Assembly (NCBI RefSeq): GCF_902497995.1
Contig: NZ_CABVII010000032.1
Coordinates: 1-64,000 of the forward strand
Direction of reading: 5' to 3'
Length of the DNA: 64,000 nt
From: Pseudomonas fluorescens
GTDB taxonomy: Bacteria > Pseudomonadota > Gammaproteobacteria > Pseudomonadales > Pseudomonadaceae
Under the pieces are notes generated by a model, which had not been told where the DNA came from, made no database searches, and saw only the letters and a program-made list of their open reading frames with translations. Below are positions 35,539 to 43,902 of the stretch, in pieces. Each line of letters opens with the position of its first letter. Within the stretch, counting starts at the first letter, position 1. The position numbers and the translations under genes are program-made.

Positions 35539-35736
35539 TCCGAGTTCCTCACAGGCAATGACCGACTGGTGCCGGTTCTAAATGTTTTATATGAAACGGA
35601 CACCAACAGGTTTATTCCTGTCAGTGCTGTCAGGAATAGACGCTAGCTGCAATTATGGGATTGGGCAAGAATATTTTTATAAGCTTATATATTTTTTAAC
35701 ATGTTGATATTTAAAGATAAAATTACAAATTCACTG

Positions 35737-35760
35737 AAATGGTGAGGCACCTCACCATTT
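35737..35760. promoter_or_regulatory. 24-bp perfect dyad
   Basis: AAATGGTGAGG and CCTCACCATTT separated by two bases. Could be an operator for a dimeric regulator or a short RNA hairpin. Confidence 0.55.
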
Positions 35761-35944
35761 TGACGCACTTGACAGGTTCCGAAAATGAACGAGATTTCTA
35801 TGTGAAATCAGCCGCTTGAGGGATGGTCTATGGTTGATGCACTACCGTGAATAAAACAGGTGCACCAGATTGAGTCCCGACTGTTCCAGGACGACTTGTC
35901 AGATAGTCAGCCCCGATGGCATGACAAGTAAACGGGGATTCATA

Positions 35945-35974
35945 TTTTGATAATCAAAACTGATGTACATCAGT
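35945..35974. promoter_or_regulatory. Two abutting palindromes before the NCS1 gene
   Basis: TTTTGATAATCAAAA and ACTGATGTACATCAGT share one base and lie about 115 bp upstream of the permease start. The pair probably forms a compound operator. Confidence 0.55.
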
Positions 35975-36087
35975 TGTTTACAAAGTTTTTATGGAACTGC
36001 CCGATGCGCAGACGGGGTGCCCGGCACGGTTATTGAAGCCATCAGCCCTGATGAGCAAAAAATAATTCAAAGAACAGTGGAGCGGCC

Positions 36088-37572
36088 ATGCAACAGATCA
36101 GATCGCAAGTGACCGAGCGCGACGGCTTGTTCGAGCTCGAAGCCGGCAGCGATGTCCTCGACAGTCCCCGTTATAACCACGACATGGCGCCGACCAAGGT
36201 GCGCGAGCGAACCTGGAACAAATGGCACATCACCGCCTTGTGGGTCGGCATGGCGATCTGCGTGCCGACCTACACCCTCGGCGGGGTCCTCACCGCCTAC
36301 TTCGGGCTGAGCGTGGGCGAGGCGCTGCTGGCGATTCTGTTTGCCAACATCATCGTCCTGATCCCGCTGACGCTCAATGCCTTCCCTGGCACCAAATACG
36401 GTATCCCGTTTCCGGTGTTGCTGCGTTCGTCCTTCGGCATTCTCGGCTCCAACATTCCGTGCCTGATCCGCGCGTTGGTGGCCTGTGGCTGGTTCGGCAT
36501 CCAGACGATGTTCGGCGGGCTGGCGATCCACCTGTTTCTGGGTTCGGTGCTCGAGGGCTGGAAGTCGCTGGGCGGCACCGGCGAAGTCATCGGTTTCATG
36601 GTGTTCTGGGTGCTGAACCTGTGGGTGGTGATTCGTGGCGCCGAATCGATCAAATGGCTGGAAACCCTGTCGGCACCGCTGTTGGTGCTGGTCGGCGTGG
36701 GGCTACTGGTGTGGGCGATGCCGAATGTGTCGATGACCGAGTTGCTGGCGATCCCGCCCAAGCGTCCGGAAGGGGCTGGTGTGGCCAGTTACTTCGCTGC
36801 CGGGCTGACTGCCATGGTCGGATTCTGGGCCACCTTGTCCCTGAACATCCCGGACTTCAGCCGCTATGCGAAAAGCCAGAAAGACCAGATTGTCGGGCAG
36901 ATCATCGGCTTGCCCCTGACCATGTTCCTGTTCGCCTCCCTCGGTGTGGTGATGACGGCCGCTTCGGTGAAACTGGTGGGCGTCACCGTCTCCGATCCGG
37001 TCACCCTGATCGGCCATATCCAGAGCCCGGTGTGGGTTGCGCTGGCCATGGCGCTGATCATCATCGCCACGCTGTCGACCAACACCGCAGCCAACATCGT
37101 TTCGCCGACCAACGACTTCCAGAACATTGCGCCCAAGGTGATCAACCGGACCAAGGCGGTGATGCTCACCGGACTGGTCGGGCTGGTGCTGATGGGGCAT
37201 GAATTGCTGAAAAAGCTTGGGCTGATCGTTTCCGATTTAAGCCTGGAAACGGTCTATTCCAACTGGTTGCTGGGTTACTCCAGTTTGCTGGGTCCGATCG
37301 CCGGGATCATGGTGGTGGACTATTTCCTGATCAAGAAGCAGCAACTGGATCTGGCCGGGCTGTATCGGGATGACGTTTACCCGGCGTGGAACTGGTTCGG
37401 GTTTATCGCCTTCGGTGTGCCGGTGGTGTTGACGTTGTTGTCGCTCGGGAGTGATGCGTTCAGCTGGTTTTACAGCTATGGCTGGTTTACCGGATCGGCA
37501 CTGGGCGGGTTGATTTATTACGGGTTGAGTGCGATGCGGCCGAGTCCGACTGCCGTGAAATCTGCGGTGTGA
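36088..37572 (+). CDS. NCS1 family nucleobase/cation symporter
   Basis: 494-residue transporter with about twelve membrane helices. N-terminal NKWHITALWVGMAICVPTYTLGG and the GVASYFAAGLTAMVGFWATLSLNIPDFSRYAKSQKDQ region are characteristic of NCS1 permeases for uracil, allantoin and hydantoins. Placed between dihydropyrimidinase and beta-ureidopropionase, so uracil or a related pyrimidine is the likely substrate. GTGGAGCGGCC precedes the ATG. Confidence 0.88.
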   Translation: MQQIRSQVTERDGLFELEAGSDVLDSPRYNHDMAPTKVRERTWNKWHITALWVGMAICVPTYTLGGVLTAYFGLSVGEALLAILFANIIVLIPLTLNAFPGTKYGIPFPVLLRSSFGILGSNIPCLIRALVACGWFGIQTMFGGLAIHLFLGSVLEGWKSLGGTGEVIGFMVFWVLNLWVVIRGAESIKWLETLSAPLLVLVGVGLLVWAMPNVSMTELLAIPPKRPEGAGVASYFAAGLTAMVGFWATLSLNIPDFSRYAKSQKDQIVGQIIGLPLTMFLFASLGVVMTAASVKLVGVTVSDPVTLIGHIQSPVWVALAMALIIIATLSTNTAANIVSPTNDFQNIAPKVINRTKAVMLTGLVGLVLMGHELLKKLGLIVSDLSLETVYSNWLLGYSSLLGPIAGIMVVDYFLIKKQQLDLAGLYRDDVYPAWNWFGFIAFGVPVVLTLLSLGSDAFSWFYSYGWFTGSALGGLIYYGLSAMRPSPTAVKSAV

Positions 37573-37580
37573 GGAATGGC

Positions 37581-37677
37581 CCCTTCGCGAGCAAGCCCGC
37601 TCCCACATTTGATCGGGTTTCCACAACATTTGTGTGCGACATGAATCCCTGTGGGAGCGGGCTTGCTCGCGAAGGCG
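37581..37677. repeat. REP doublet, class A
   Basis: Inverted class A units between the permease and hydrolase genes, within the probable operon. Confidence 0.85.
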
Positions 37678-37738
37678 GTCTCATAAACGACAAAGAATTG
37701 CCTGAAGAAACTTATAACAATCGCCTGAGGAGATCATC

Positions 37739-39022
37739 ATGAACGCTGCCGTAGACGTTCTGCAGTCCACCCATCAGCACATCAACCGCGACCGCCTGTG
37801 GCAGTCGCTCATGGAACTGGCCAAACTCGGCGCCACGGTCAAGGGCGGTGTCTGCCGCCTGGCCCTGACCGACCTCGACCGCCAGGCCCGGGATATTTTC
37901 GTGCGCTGGTGCGAGGAGGCCGGCTGCACCGTCAGCATCGACGCCGTCGGCAACATATTCGCCCGCCGTCCCGGGCGCAATCCGGACTTGCCCCCCGTCA
38001 TGACCGGCAGCCACATCGATACTCAACCCACCGGCGGCAAGTTCGATGGTTGTTTCGGCGTGCTGGCCGGGGTCGAAGTCTTGCGCACCCTCAATGACCT
38101 GGGTGTGGAAACCGAAGCGCCGCTGGAAGTGGTGGTCTGGACCAACGAAGAAGGCTCGCGCTTTGCTCCCTGCATGATGGGTTCCGGGGTGTTCGCGGAA
38201 AAATTCACCCTTGAAGAAACCCTGGCCAAGGTCGACGCGGAAGGCATTACCGTCGGCGAAGCGCTGAATGCCATCGGCTACGCCGGCCCGCGCAAGGTCA
38301 GCGGTCACGCCGTCGGCGCCTATTTCGAAGCGCACATCGAGCAAGGCCCGATCCTTGAAGACGAACACAAGACCATCGGGGTCGTCATGGGGGCTCTTGG
38401 GCAGAAATGGTTCGACCTGAAACTGCGCGGCGTCGAAGCCCACGCCGGCCCGACCCCGATGCACCTGCGCAAGGACGCCCTGGTGGGCGCGTCGATCATC
38501 GTCGGCGCCGTCAACCGTGCCGCCCTCGGCCACCAACCCCATGCCTGTGGCACCGTCGGTTGCCTGCAAGCCTACCCTGGCTCACGCAACGTCATCCCCG
38601 GTGAAGTGCGCATGACTCTCGACTTCCGTCATCTGGAACCGGCGCGCCTGGATTCGATGATCGCCGAAGTCCGCGCGGTGATTGAGACTACCTGCGAGGC
38701 CCACGGCCTGACCTTCGAACTGACGCCCACCGCCGATTTTCCGCCGCTGTACTTCGACAAAGGTTGCGTCGAAGCGGTACGCGGTGCCGCCCAAGGGCTG
38801 GGGTTGTCGTACATGGACATCGTCAGCGGGGCAGGGCATGACGCAATCTTCCTCGCCGAACTTGGGCCGGCCGGGATGATCTTCGTTCCTTGCGAAGGCG
38901 GCATCAGCCACAACGAAATCGAGAACGCCGCGCCGGATGATTTGGCGGCCGGGTGTGCGGTGTTGTTGCGGGCGATGCTGGCAGCGTCCGCCGCCATCGC
39001 ATCTGGAAAACTGGCGGCCTGA
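37739..39022 (+). CDS. Beta-ureidopropionase / N-carbamoyl amidohydrolase
   Basis: 427-residue M20/HyuC-type zinc amidohydrolase. Metal ligands in TGSHIDTQPTGGKFDG near residue 85 and VWTNEEGSRF near 132, dimerisation domain near 210-330, closing HDAIFLAELGPAGMIFVPCEGGISHNE. Cleaves N-carbamyl-beta-alanine to beta-alanine, CO2 and ammonia, the last step of the reductive pyrimidine pathway encoded here. GAGGAG lies ahead of the ATG. Confidence 0.88.
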   Translation: MNAAVDVLQSTHQHINRDRLWQSLMELAKLGATVKGGVCRLALTDLDRQARDIFVRWCEEAGCTVSIDAVGNIFARRPGRNPDLPPVMTGSHIDTQPTGGKFDGCFGVLAGVEVLRTLNDLGVETEAPLEVVVWTNEEGSRFAPCMMGSGVFAEKFTLEETLAKVDAEGITVGEALNAIGYAGPRKVSGHAVGAYFEAHIEQGPILEDEHKTIGVVMGALGQKWFDLKLRGVEAHAGPTPMHLRKDALVGASIIVGAVNRAALGHQPHACGTVGCLQAYPGSRNVIPGEVRMTLDFRHLEPARLDSMIAEVRAVIETTCEAHGLTFELTPTADFPPLYFDKGCVEAVRGAAQGLGLSYMDIVSGAGHDAIFLAELGPAGMIFVPCEGGISHNEIENAAPDDLAAGCAVLLRAMLAASAAIASGKLAA

Positions 39023-39219
39023 AAAGCGACGGATCCTCCCGAACGCGACCTGGGGCAGCTCCTTGACCGGGTACACCGGTAATCACGCGGATGTCCGCAA
39101 CCGGCGTCGGAGCTGTTCCCGGCATGCTCGGTGAACAGCATCTGCACGATCAGGCCCGCCAGCGGTCGTAATCTTCACAGGGCCGCGCGTAAACGCGCCG
39201 TCACACCCGTGGAGATGCA

Positions 39220-40686
39220 ATGAGCCAGGACGTCCTGACCACCGAAACCAATCGCCGGCAGTTGCAGCAGATCATCGCGGGGCTGTCCGACGGGGTGATT
39301 CTGCTGGAGCTCGACCAGACCATTCTCTGGGCCAACGAGGCCGCGCTGGCCATGCACGGTGTCAGCCGGATGGGTGACCTGGGCGGCGATGCCAGGGAAT
39401 ACACCAGGCGCTTCGCCTTGCGCTATCGCAATCATCATCCGGTCCCGGTCGACCATTACCCGATCAGCCGCGTGGCGCGCGGCGAGACGTTCGACGACGT
39501 GCTGGTCGAGGTGATGCCGACCGGCGACGAAGAGCGCACCTGGGTTCACAATGTGCGCAGCATGCTGCTGACCGACAATGCCGGCGAACCGGAGTCGCTG
39601 GTGTTGATCATGGACGATGTCACCGAGTGGGCCAGCGCCGAGCAGCGTTTCGAAAAGACCTTCAACGCCAATCCGGCTCCCGCGGTGATCTGTCGTCTCA
39701 GCGATTTGCGCTTCATCAAAGTCAACTCCGGCTTCCTCGAGATGACCGGCTATGCCCGCGATCAGGTTATCGGGACCACGACCTATGAACTGGACGTGCT
39801 GGAAGGTGCCGAAAACAAGGACCTTGCCAAACAGCGATTGCGCGAAGGAACGACCATTGCACAAATGTCGGCGCAGCTGCGATTGCCCGACGGTGCCTGC
39901 AAACAGGTGATTGTCGCCGGCCAACCCCTTGAGCTCAACGACGAAGCCTGCATGCTGTTTTCCTTCGTCGACATGGAGCCGCGGCACAAGGCCGAAATCG
40001 CCCTGCGCCAGAGTGAGGAGCGTTTCGCCAAGGCGTTTCACCTGACCCCGGTGCCGATCCTGGTGTGTGGCGCCCATGATCAGGTAGTGATGGAGGTCAA
40101 TAAGGCCTTTCTCGATACCTTTGCGTATTCCAATGAAGAGGTACTGGGCAAGACCCTCGCGCAGATCGATTTCATCCATGACAAAGGCGCTCGTACGAAG
40201 TTGTTCGCGGCGCTGGAGAAAACCGCAAGCCTGGACCGGATCGACGTGCGTATGCGTAAAAAAGGCGCCGAGGAGATCGACTGCGCAGTCTCCGCCGACA
40301 CCGTGAACATCCAGGACAGCCCATGCTATTTGTTGGTGTTGATGGATATCACCGAGCGCAAGCGCACGGAGCTGGAGTTGGTGTCGGCCATCGAAGAGGT
40401 CATGAAAGACGCCTCGTGGTTCAGCCGCACGCTGATTGAAAAACTGGCCAACGTGAAGCATGTCAACTCGCCGAAATTGCCCAGCGTGTCCTTCACTGAC
40501 CTGACTGCCCGTGAGCGCGATGTGCTCGGCCTGATTTGCGCAGGCCTGGCCGACAAGGAAATCGCCGCGCGGCTGAAACTGGCTCCTAATACCGTGCGCA
40601 ATCACGTGTCGACGGTGTATTCCAAACTCGATGTGCACAGTCGCAGCGAGGCGATTGTCTGGGCCCGCGACCGTGGGTTGTTCTAG
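39220..40686 (+). CDS. PAS-domain LuxR-type transcriptional regulator
   Basis: 488 residues: three PAS/PAC domains (about 12-130, 145-255, 270-385) followed by a coiled coil and a LuxR HTH near 420-485 (FTDLTARERDVLGLICAGLADKEIAARLKLAPNTVRNHVSTVYSKL). No receiver or kinase domain, so it is a one-component sensor that probably binds a small ligand or cofactor in a PAS pocket. Starts with ATG after GTGGAG. No obvious target; it lies between the pyrimidine genes and a DUF1652 gene. Confidence 0.82.
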   Translation: MSQDVLTTETNRRQLQQIIAGLSDGVILLELDQTILWANEAALAMHGVSRMGDLGGDAREYTRRFALRYRNHHPVPVDHYPISRVARGETFDDVLVEVMPTGDEERTWVHNVRSMLLTDNAGEPESLVLIMDDVTEWASAEQRFEKTFNANPAPAVICRLSDLRFIKVNSGFLEMTGYARDQVIGTTTYELDVLEGAENKDLAKQRLREGTTIAQMSAQLRLPDGACKQVIVAGQPLELNDEACMLFSFVDMEPRHKAEIALRQSEERFAKAFHLTPVPILVCGAHDQVVMEVNKAFLDTFAYSNEEVLGKTLAQIDFIHDKGARTKLFAALEKTASLDRIDVRMRKKGAEEIDCAVSADTVNIQDSPCYLLVLMDITERKRTELELVSAIEEVMKDASWFSRTLIEKLANVKHVNSPKLPSVSFTDLTARERDVLGLICAGLADKEIAARLKLAPNTVRNHVSTVYSKLDVHSRSEAIVWARDRGLF

Positions 40687-40790
40687 GGGGAGGGGCGAGT
40701 CAAGGGTTGGCGCCAAGGTGCAAATGCACTATACCTTGAGATGCAAATGGATGTTCTGGCGGGGTGCCGCAGTTCTTAGTCTGTAAGGGT

Positions 40791-40818
40791 GCGATAGAGG
40801 TCTTTGGACCGCTATCGC
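40791..40818 (+). promoter_or_regulatory. Leader hairpin upstream of the DUF1652 gene
   Basis: GCGATAG / CTATCGC arms enclose a GGTC-TTTG-GACC inner stem with one A-G mismatch. It is located in the 5' region of a two-ORF unit and has no following T run, so a regulatory leader structure is likelier than a terminator. Confidence 0.45.
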
Positions 40819-40850
40819 GCCCCCTTCGAAACAGCTCAAGGAACAGCCAC

Positions 40851-40919
40851 ATGCTTCGCCCATTCAAAACAGCGTCGGTCGACGGGGCCATCAACCAGCC
40901 CAGCGGTGAATCCCAATGA
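40851..40919 (+). CDS. 22-codon upstream ORF coupled to the DUF1652 gene
   Basis: Short ORF (MLRPFKTASVDGAINQPSGE then SQ) with AAGGA eight bases before its ATG. Its stop codon overlaps the next start in ATGA fashion, so translation of one feeds the other. It may be a leader peptide or just the reinitiation context of the downstream gene. Function unknown. Confidence 0.45.
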   Translation: MLRPFKTASVDGAINQPSGESQ

Positions 40920-41161
40920 TTCATCTGACGCAATTGCGCGCGCAACTGGAGCAGCAGTTTTCTCCTCGCGCTTGTGAGTGCAGCGTGTCGGGTGACAACT
41001 CGGTGACTGTGAAGCTCTATCACCCGGTATCCGGGCAGGTGGACCTGGTGGTCAGTGGGCTGAATGTGACGAACCTCAGATCACCGGAGGACGTGGCAGC
41101 TTTGGTTGAAGAGCTGCGGTATGAACTTGAGAGCACTACCTTGCATCGTCCCGAAACTTAG
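40916..41161 (+). CDS. DUF1652 family protein
   Basis: 81 residues, resembling the Pseudomonas DUF1652 family (start MIHLTQLRAQLEQQFSPRACECSV, then PVSGQVDLVVSGL and a helical VEELRYELES end). No catalytic motif or membrane segment is visible. Translation start overlaps the stop of a 22-codon upstream ORF. Role unknown; such genes are scattered singly in Pseudomonas genomes. Confidence 0.75.
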   Translation: MIHLTQLRAQLEQQFSPRACECSVSGDNSVTVKLYHPVSGQVDLVVSGLNVTNLRSPEDVAALVEELRYELESTTLHRPET

Positions 41162-41252
41162 TGAACCTGCCTTTTCTGTTGCCGGCCCGTGGACTTTCCA
41201 GCGTTGTTTCGTTGTCACACAAATGTGTACATCACTTATCGCGGGCCAACCT

Positions 41253-41474
41253 ATGAAAAGTCTTGGGAAACGCGTTTTTTCGCCACTGCCGCTTGCACTC
41301 TGCGCGGCGATACTCGGTGGTTGTGCCAGTCCTGCGCCGCCACCCCCCCTTGCTCCGCCGCCAGCACCTGTGCGTACCTGCCAGACCACTGAAAACATTG
41401 ATGTGCAAGGCGACATGCGCGCGGAAGGGCAGGTGACCCGAAACACCACGCTGACCCGTTGCATCACTCAGTAA
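41253..41474 (+). CDS. Small outer-membrane lipoprotein
   Basis: 73 residues: basic start MKSLGKRVFSPLPLALC and lipobox LGGC at residues 23-26, followed by ASPAPPPPLAPPPAPVR, a proline-rich linker, and a short domain TCQTTENIDVQGDMRAEGQVTRNTT. Mature protein is about 48 residues. The long open frame upstream of ATG 41253 overlaps the preceding gene and lacks a ribosome site. Function unknown. Confidence 0.7.
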   Translation: MKSLGKRVFSPLPLALCAAILGGCASPAPPPPLAPPPAPVRTCQTTENIDVQGDMRAEGQVTRNTTLTRCITQ

Positions 41475-41541
41475 CGGCGGATCAGCCTGTACATACCGCC
41501 AGCGGCTCCGTGCTGCTGGCGGGCGACCACTGAGGGGTCGT

Positions 41542-42657
41542 TCAGACATCCTCTATCCTGACCCAGCGCGACTCTCGCGCCGCGACGCGAATCGCCGTTG
41601 CCAGGCGTTCGACTTCCCACGCCTGCTCGAAATCCGTGCCGCCTTGACCGAGCCCGGCCAGTGCCATGACCAGATCATGCACTTCCAGGGTCTTGAGTTC
41701 GTTGTAGCCCAGTTGATGCCCCGCCGCCGGGCTGAACGCCGCGTAACCCGGCAAATTCGGCCCCGCCAGCAAGCGTTGGAAGCCGTCCTGCCCCGCGCGA
41801 TAGAGACGCAGTTCATTCAACCGCTCTTGATCGAATGCCAACGTCCCGTGAGTGCCGCTGATTTCAAAACTCAGGTGATTCTTGTAGCCGTGCTTGAGCC
41901 AACTGCTGCTGAAGGTCCCACGCGCACCGTTGGCAAACCGCAGCAGGGCGTGGACCTGATCATCGACCGCGATGGTGCGCTGTTCCTGGCTGCCCGGTGT
42001 GGCGGGACGTTGCCCGTGCACGGTCTGGGTGTCGGCGCACACCGACTCGACATCGCCCACCAGATACCGGGCCATGGCCAGCAGGTGACTGCCCAGGTCC
42101 GCCAGCGCGCCGCCGGCGTGCCCGGCGTCGCAACGCCAGGACCAGGGTGATGCAGGATCGGCCATGAAGTCTTCGCTGAACTCACCCTGGAAACTGATGA
42201 TATGCCCCAGTTCGCCGTTTTCGATCAGTTCCCGCGCCAGGCCGATGATCGGGTTGTGTTGATAGTTGTAGCCCACCCGGGTGACCACGCCTGCCGCTTT
42301 GGCCGCCAGGCGCATGGCATTGGCCTGTTCGAGATTGACCGCCAGCGGCTTTTCGCAATACACCGCTTTGCCGGCGCTGAGGGCGGCCATGGCCATGGGG
42401 TAGTGCAGGTGGTTGGGCGTGGTGATGGCGATCAGGTTGACCTTGGGATCGTCGATCAATGACTGCCAGTCGCTGTGGGCTGTTTCGAACCCCCAGGCGT
42501 CGGCGCAGTGGCGGGCGCGCTGTGAATCGGCGTCGGCCAGGGCGGCGAGTTTGAGCTTCAGGGGGAGTTCGAACACCGCACTGGCGTTACGAAACGCCAA
42601 GGCATGGGCGCGGCCCATGAAGCCTGTGCCGATGAGACCGATACCGAGTTCGCGCAT
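41542..42657 (-). CDS. Gfo/Idh/MocA family oxidoreductase
   Basis: 371 residues: NAD-binding GLIGTGFMGRAHALAF near residue 8, the signature CEKPLAVNLEQA near 98, and HAGGALADLGSHLLAMARY near 180 with catalytic Asp/His. Typical of sugar or inositol dehydrogenases. Two GGAAT-N4-ATTC dyads lie directly upstream (42702-42744), suggesting control by an RpiR-type regulator not present in the window. Substrate unknown. Confidence 0.87.
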   Translation of the reverse strand: MRELGIGLIGTGFMGRAHALAFRNASAVFELPLKLKLAALADADSQRARHCADAWGFETAHSDWQSLIDDPKVNLIAITTPNHLHYPMAMAALSAGKAVYCEKPLAVNLEQANAMRLAAKAAGVVTRVGYNYQHNPIIGLARELIENGELGHIISFQGEFSEDFMADPASPWSWRCDAGHAGGALADLGSHLLAMARYLVGDVESVCADTQTVHGQRPATPGSQEQRTIAVDDQVHALLRFANGARGTFSSSWLKHGYKNHLSFEISGTHGTLAFDQERLNELRLYRAGQDGFQRLLAGPNLPGYAAFSPAAGHQLGYNELKTLEVHDLVMALAGLGQGGTDFEQAWEVERLATAIRVAARESRWVRIEDV

Positions 42658-42701
42658 AGCCGGGGTCCTTTTGGATTGTTGTTTTCAGGAAGGCTATTAA
42701 T

Positions 42702-42744
42702 GGAATAAAAATTCCCATAATGCAATATGTGGAATAAATATTCA
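42702..42744. promoter_or_regulatory. Paired GGAAT-N4-ATTC operators
   Basis: GGAATAAAAATTCC (42702-42715) and GGAATAAATATTCA (42731-42744), spaced 29 bp, that is roughly three helical turns, upstream of the oxidoreductase gene. The form resembles RpiR-family sites. Confidence 0.55.
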
Positions 42745-42789
42745 CTTCGCACGAATATCGGTGTAGCTGCCGCACGTACTAAAAAGGCA

Positions 42790-42970
42790 GCCCTGAGGCT
42801 AATGTCAGTCAGTTAAGCTGCAGAACCTGTGGGAGCGGGCTTGCTCGCGAAAGCGGTGGATCAGGCGACATCAATGTTGACTGTGCCGCCGTCTTCGCGA
42901 GCAAGTCGGAACGCCGCATCGCCGCTCCCACAGGGATTTCGCTTAACTGACTGGCATTGGCCCTGAGGCT
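42790..42970. mobile_element. MITE-like element carrying a REP doublet
   Basis: An 18-bp inverted repeat (AATGTCAGTCAGTTAAGC at 42801-42818; GCTTAACTGACTGGCATT at 42941-42958, 17 of 18 paired) encloses an inverted REP pair (42826-42934). The unit is bordered by direct copies of GCCCTGAGGCT (42790-42800 and 42960-42970). It encodes nothing. Confidence 0.6.
42826..42934. repeat. REP doublet, class A with variant right unit
   Basis: Left unit is class A; the right one contains AAGTCGGAACGCCGCATCGC before the closing GCTCCCACAGG, the same type of insertion seen elsewhere. Confidence 0.75.
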
Positions 42971-42995
42971 GCCTCTGGTCATGCGCAAAATCGAA

Positions 42996-43763
42996 TCAGG
43001 ACAGGAAACCACCGTCCACGTTCAACGACACACCGGTGGTGTAGCTGGACGCATCGCTGGCCAGGTAAAGCACGGCTCCCGCCATCTCACTCGGATCCGC
43101 CACACGCTTGAGCGGAATCTGCTGCAACGCAGTGTTCAAAATCGCCTCATTCTTCACCAGCGCCGAAGCAAACTTTGTGTCAGTCAAACCTGGCAGCAGG
43201 GCATTGCAGCGAATGCCGAACTGCGCGCATTCCTTGGCAAATACCTTGGTCATGTTGATCACCGCGGCCTTGGTCATCGAGTAGATGCCCTGGAAAATCC
43301 CCGGCGAGATGCCGTTGATCGAAGCCACGTTAATGATGCTGCCGCCGCCGTTTTCGCGCATCAGCTTGCCGGCTTCCACCGACATGAAGAAGTAGCCGCG
43401 GATGTTGACGTCCACGGTTTTCTGAAAGGCGCCGAGGTCAGTGTCCAGTACGTTGCAGAATTGCGGGTTGGTGGCGGCGTTGTTGACCAGGATGTCCAGG
43501 CGCCCGAATTGTTCCTTGATGCCGGCGAAGACCTCGCTGATCTGTTCCATTTCACCGATATGGCAAGCGACGGCGGTGGCTTTGCCGCCGGCGGCGATGA
43601 TGGCGTCGGCCACGTGCTGGCAACCGTCGAGCTTGCGGCTCGAGACGATGACGTGGGCGCCTTGCTGGGCCAGCAACTTGGCGATGGCTTCACCGATACC
43701 GCGACTGGCACCGGAAACGAAAGCGATCTTGCCGTCGAGATCGAACAACTGGGTCTTGGACAT
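42996..43763 (-). CDS. Short-chain dehydrogenase/reductase
   Basis: 255-residue classical SDR: cofactor motif SGASRGIGEA near residue 18, NNAATNP near 93, catalytic Ser in INVASING and Y-x3-K in YSMTKAA near 162. A YTTGVSLNVDGGFLS end is usual. Downstream of a phosphotransferase-like gene on the same strand with a REP doublet between; in other Pseudomonas this pair accompanies acyl-CoA metabolism, but the substrate here cannot be read. Confidence 0.87.
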   Translation of the reverse strand: MSKTQLFDLDGKIAFVSGASRGIGEAIAKLLAQQGAHVIVSSRKLDGCQHVADAIIAAGGKATAVACHIGEMEQISEVFAGIKEQFGRLDILVNNAATNPQFCNVLDTDLGAFQKTVDVNIRGYFFMSVEAGKLMRENGGGSIINVASINGISPGIFQGIYSMTKAAVINMTKVFAKECAQFGIRCNALLPGLTDTKFASALVKNEAILNTALQQIPLKRVADPSEMAGAVLYLASDASSYTTGVSLNVDGGFLS

Positions 43764-43820
43764 GGGTTTTCCTTGTTAGGGTGGCCTGATGTGCAATCAA
43801 ATAAACGCGTTATCGCTGTT

Positions 43821-43889
43821 CGTAGGAGCCAGGCTTGCCGGCGAAGGCGCTCTTAAGTACGCCTTCGCCGGCAAGCCTGGCTCTTACAA
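43821..43889. repeat. REP doublet, class C
   Basis: Inverted class C units between the SDR and phosphotransferase genes. Confidence 0.85.
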
Positions 43890-43902
43890 GTCCGTATTGT
43901 TA

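Larger units (their letters stand above)
35539..36087. promoter_or_regulatory. Divergent control region of the pyrimidine genes
   Basis: A 549-bp AT-rich stretch between the dihydropyrimidinase gene and the NCS1 permease gene, with no plausible ORF. It holds several perfect palindromes: TATAAGCTTATA at 35678-35689, a 24-bp dyad at 35737-35760, TTTTGATAATCAAAA at 35945-35959 and ACTGATGTACATCAGT at 35959-35974. Likely contains both divergent promoters and the sites of at least one regulator. Confidence 0.6.
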
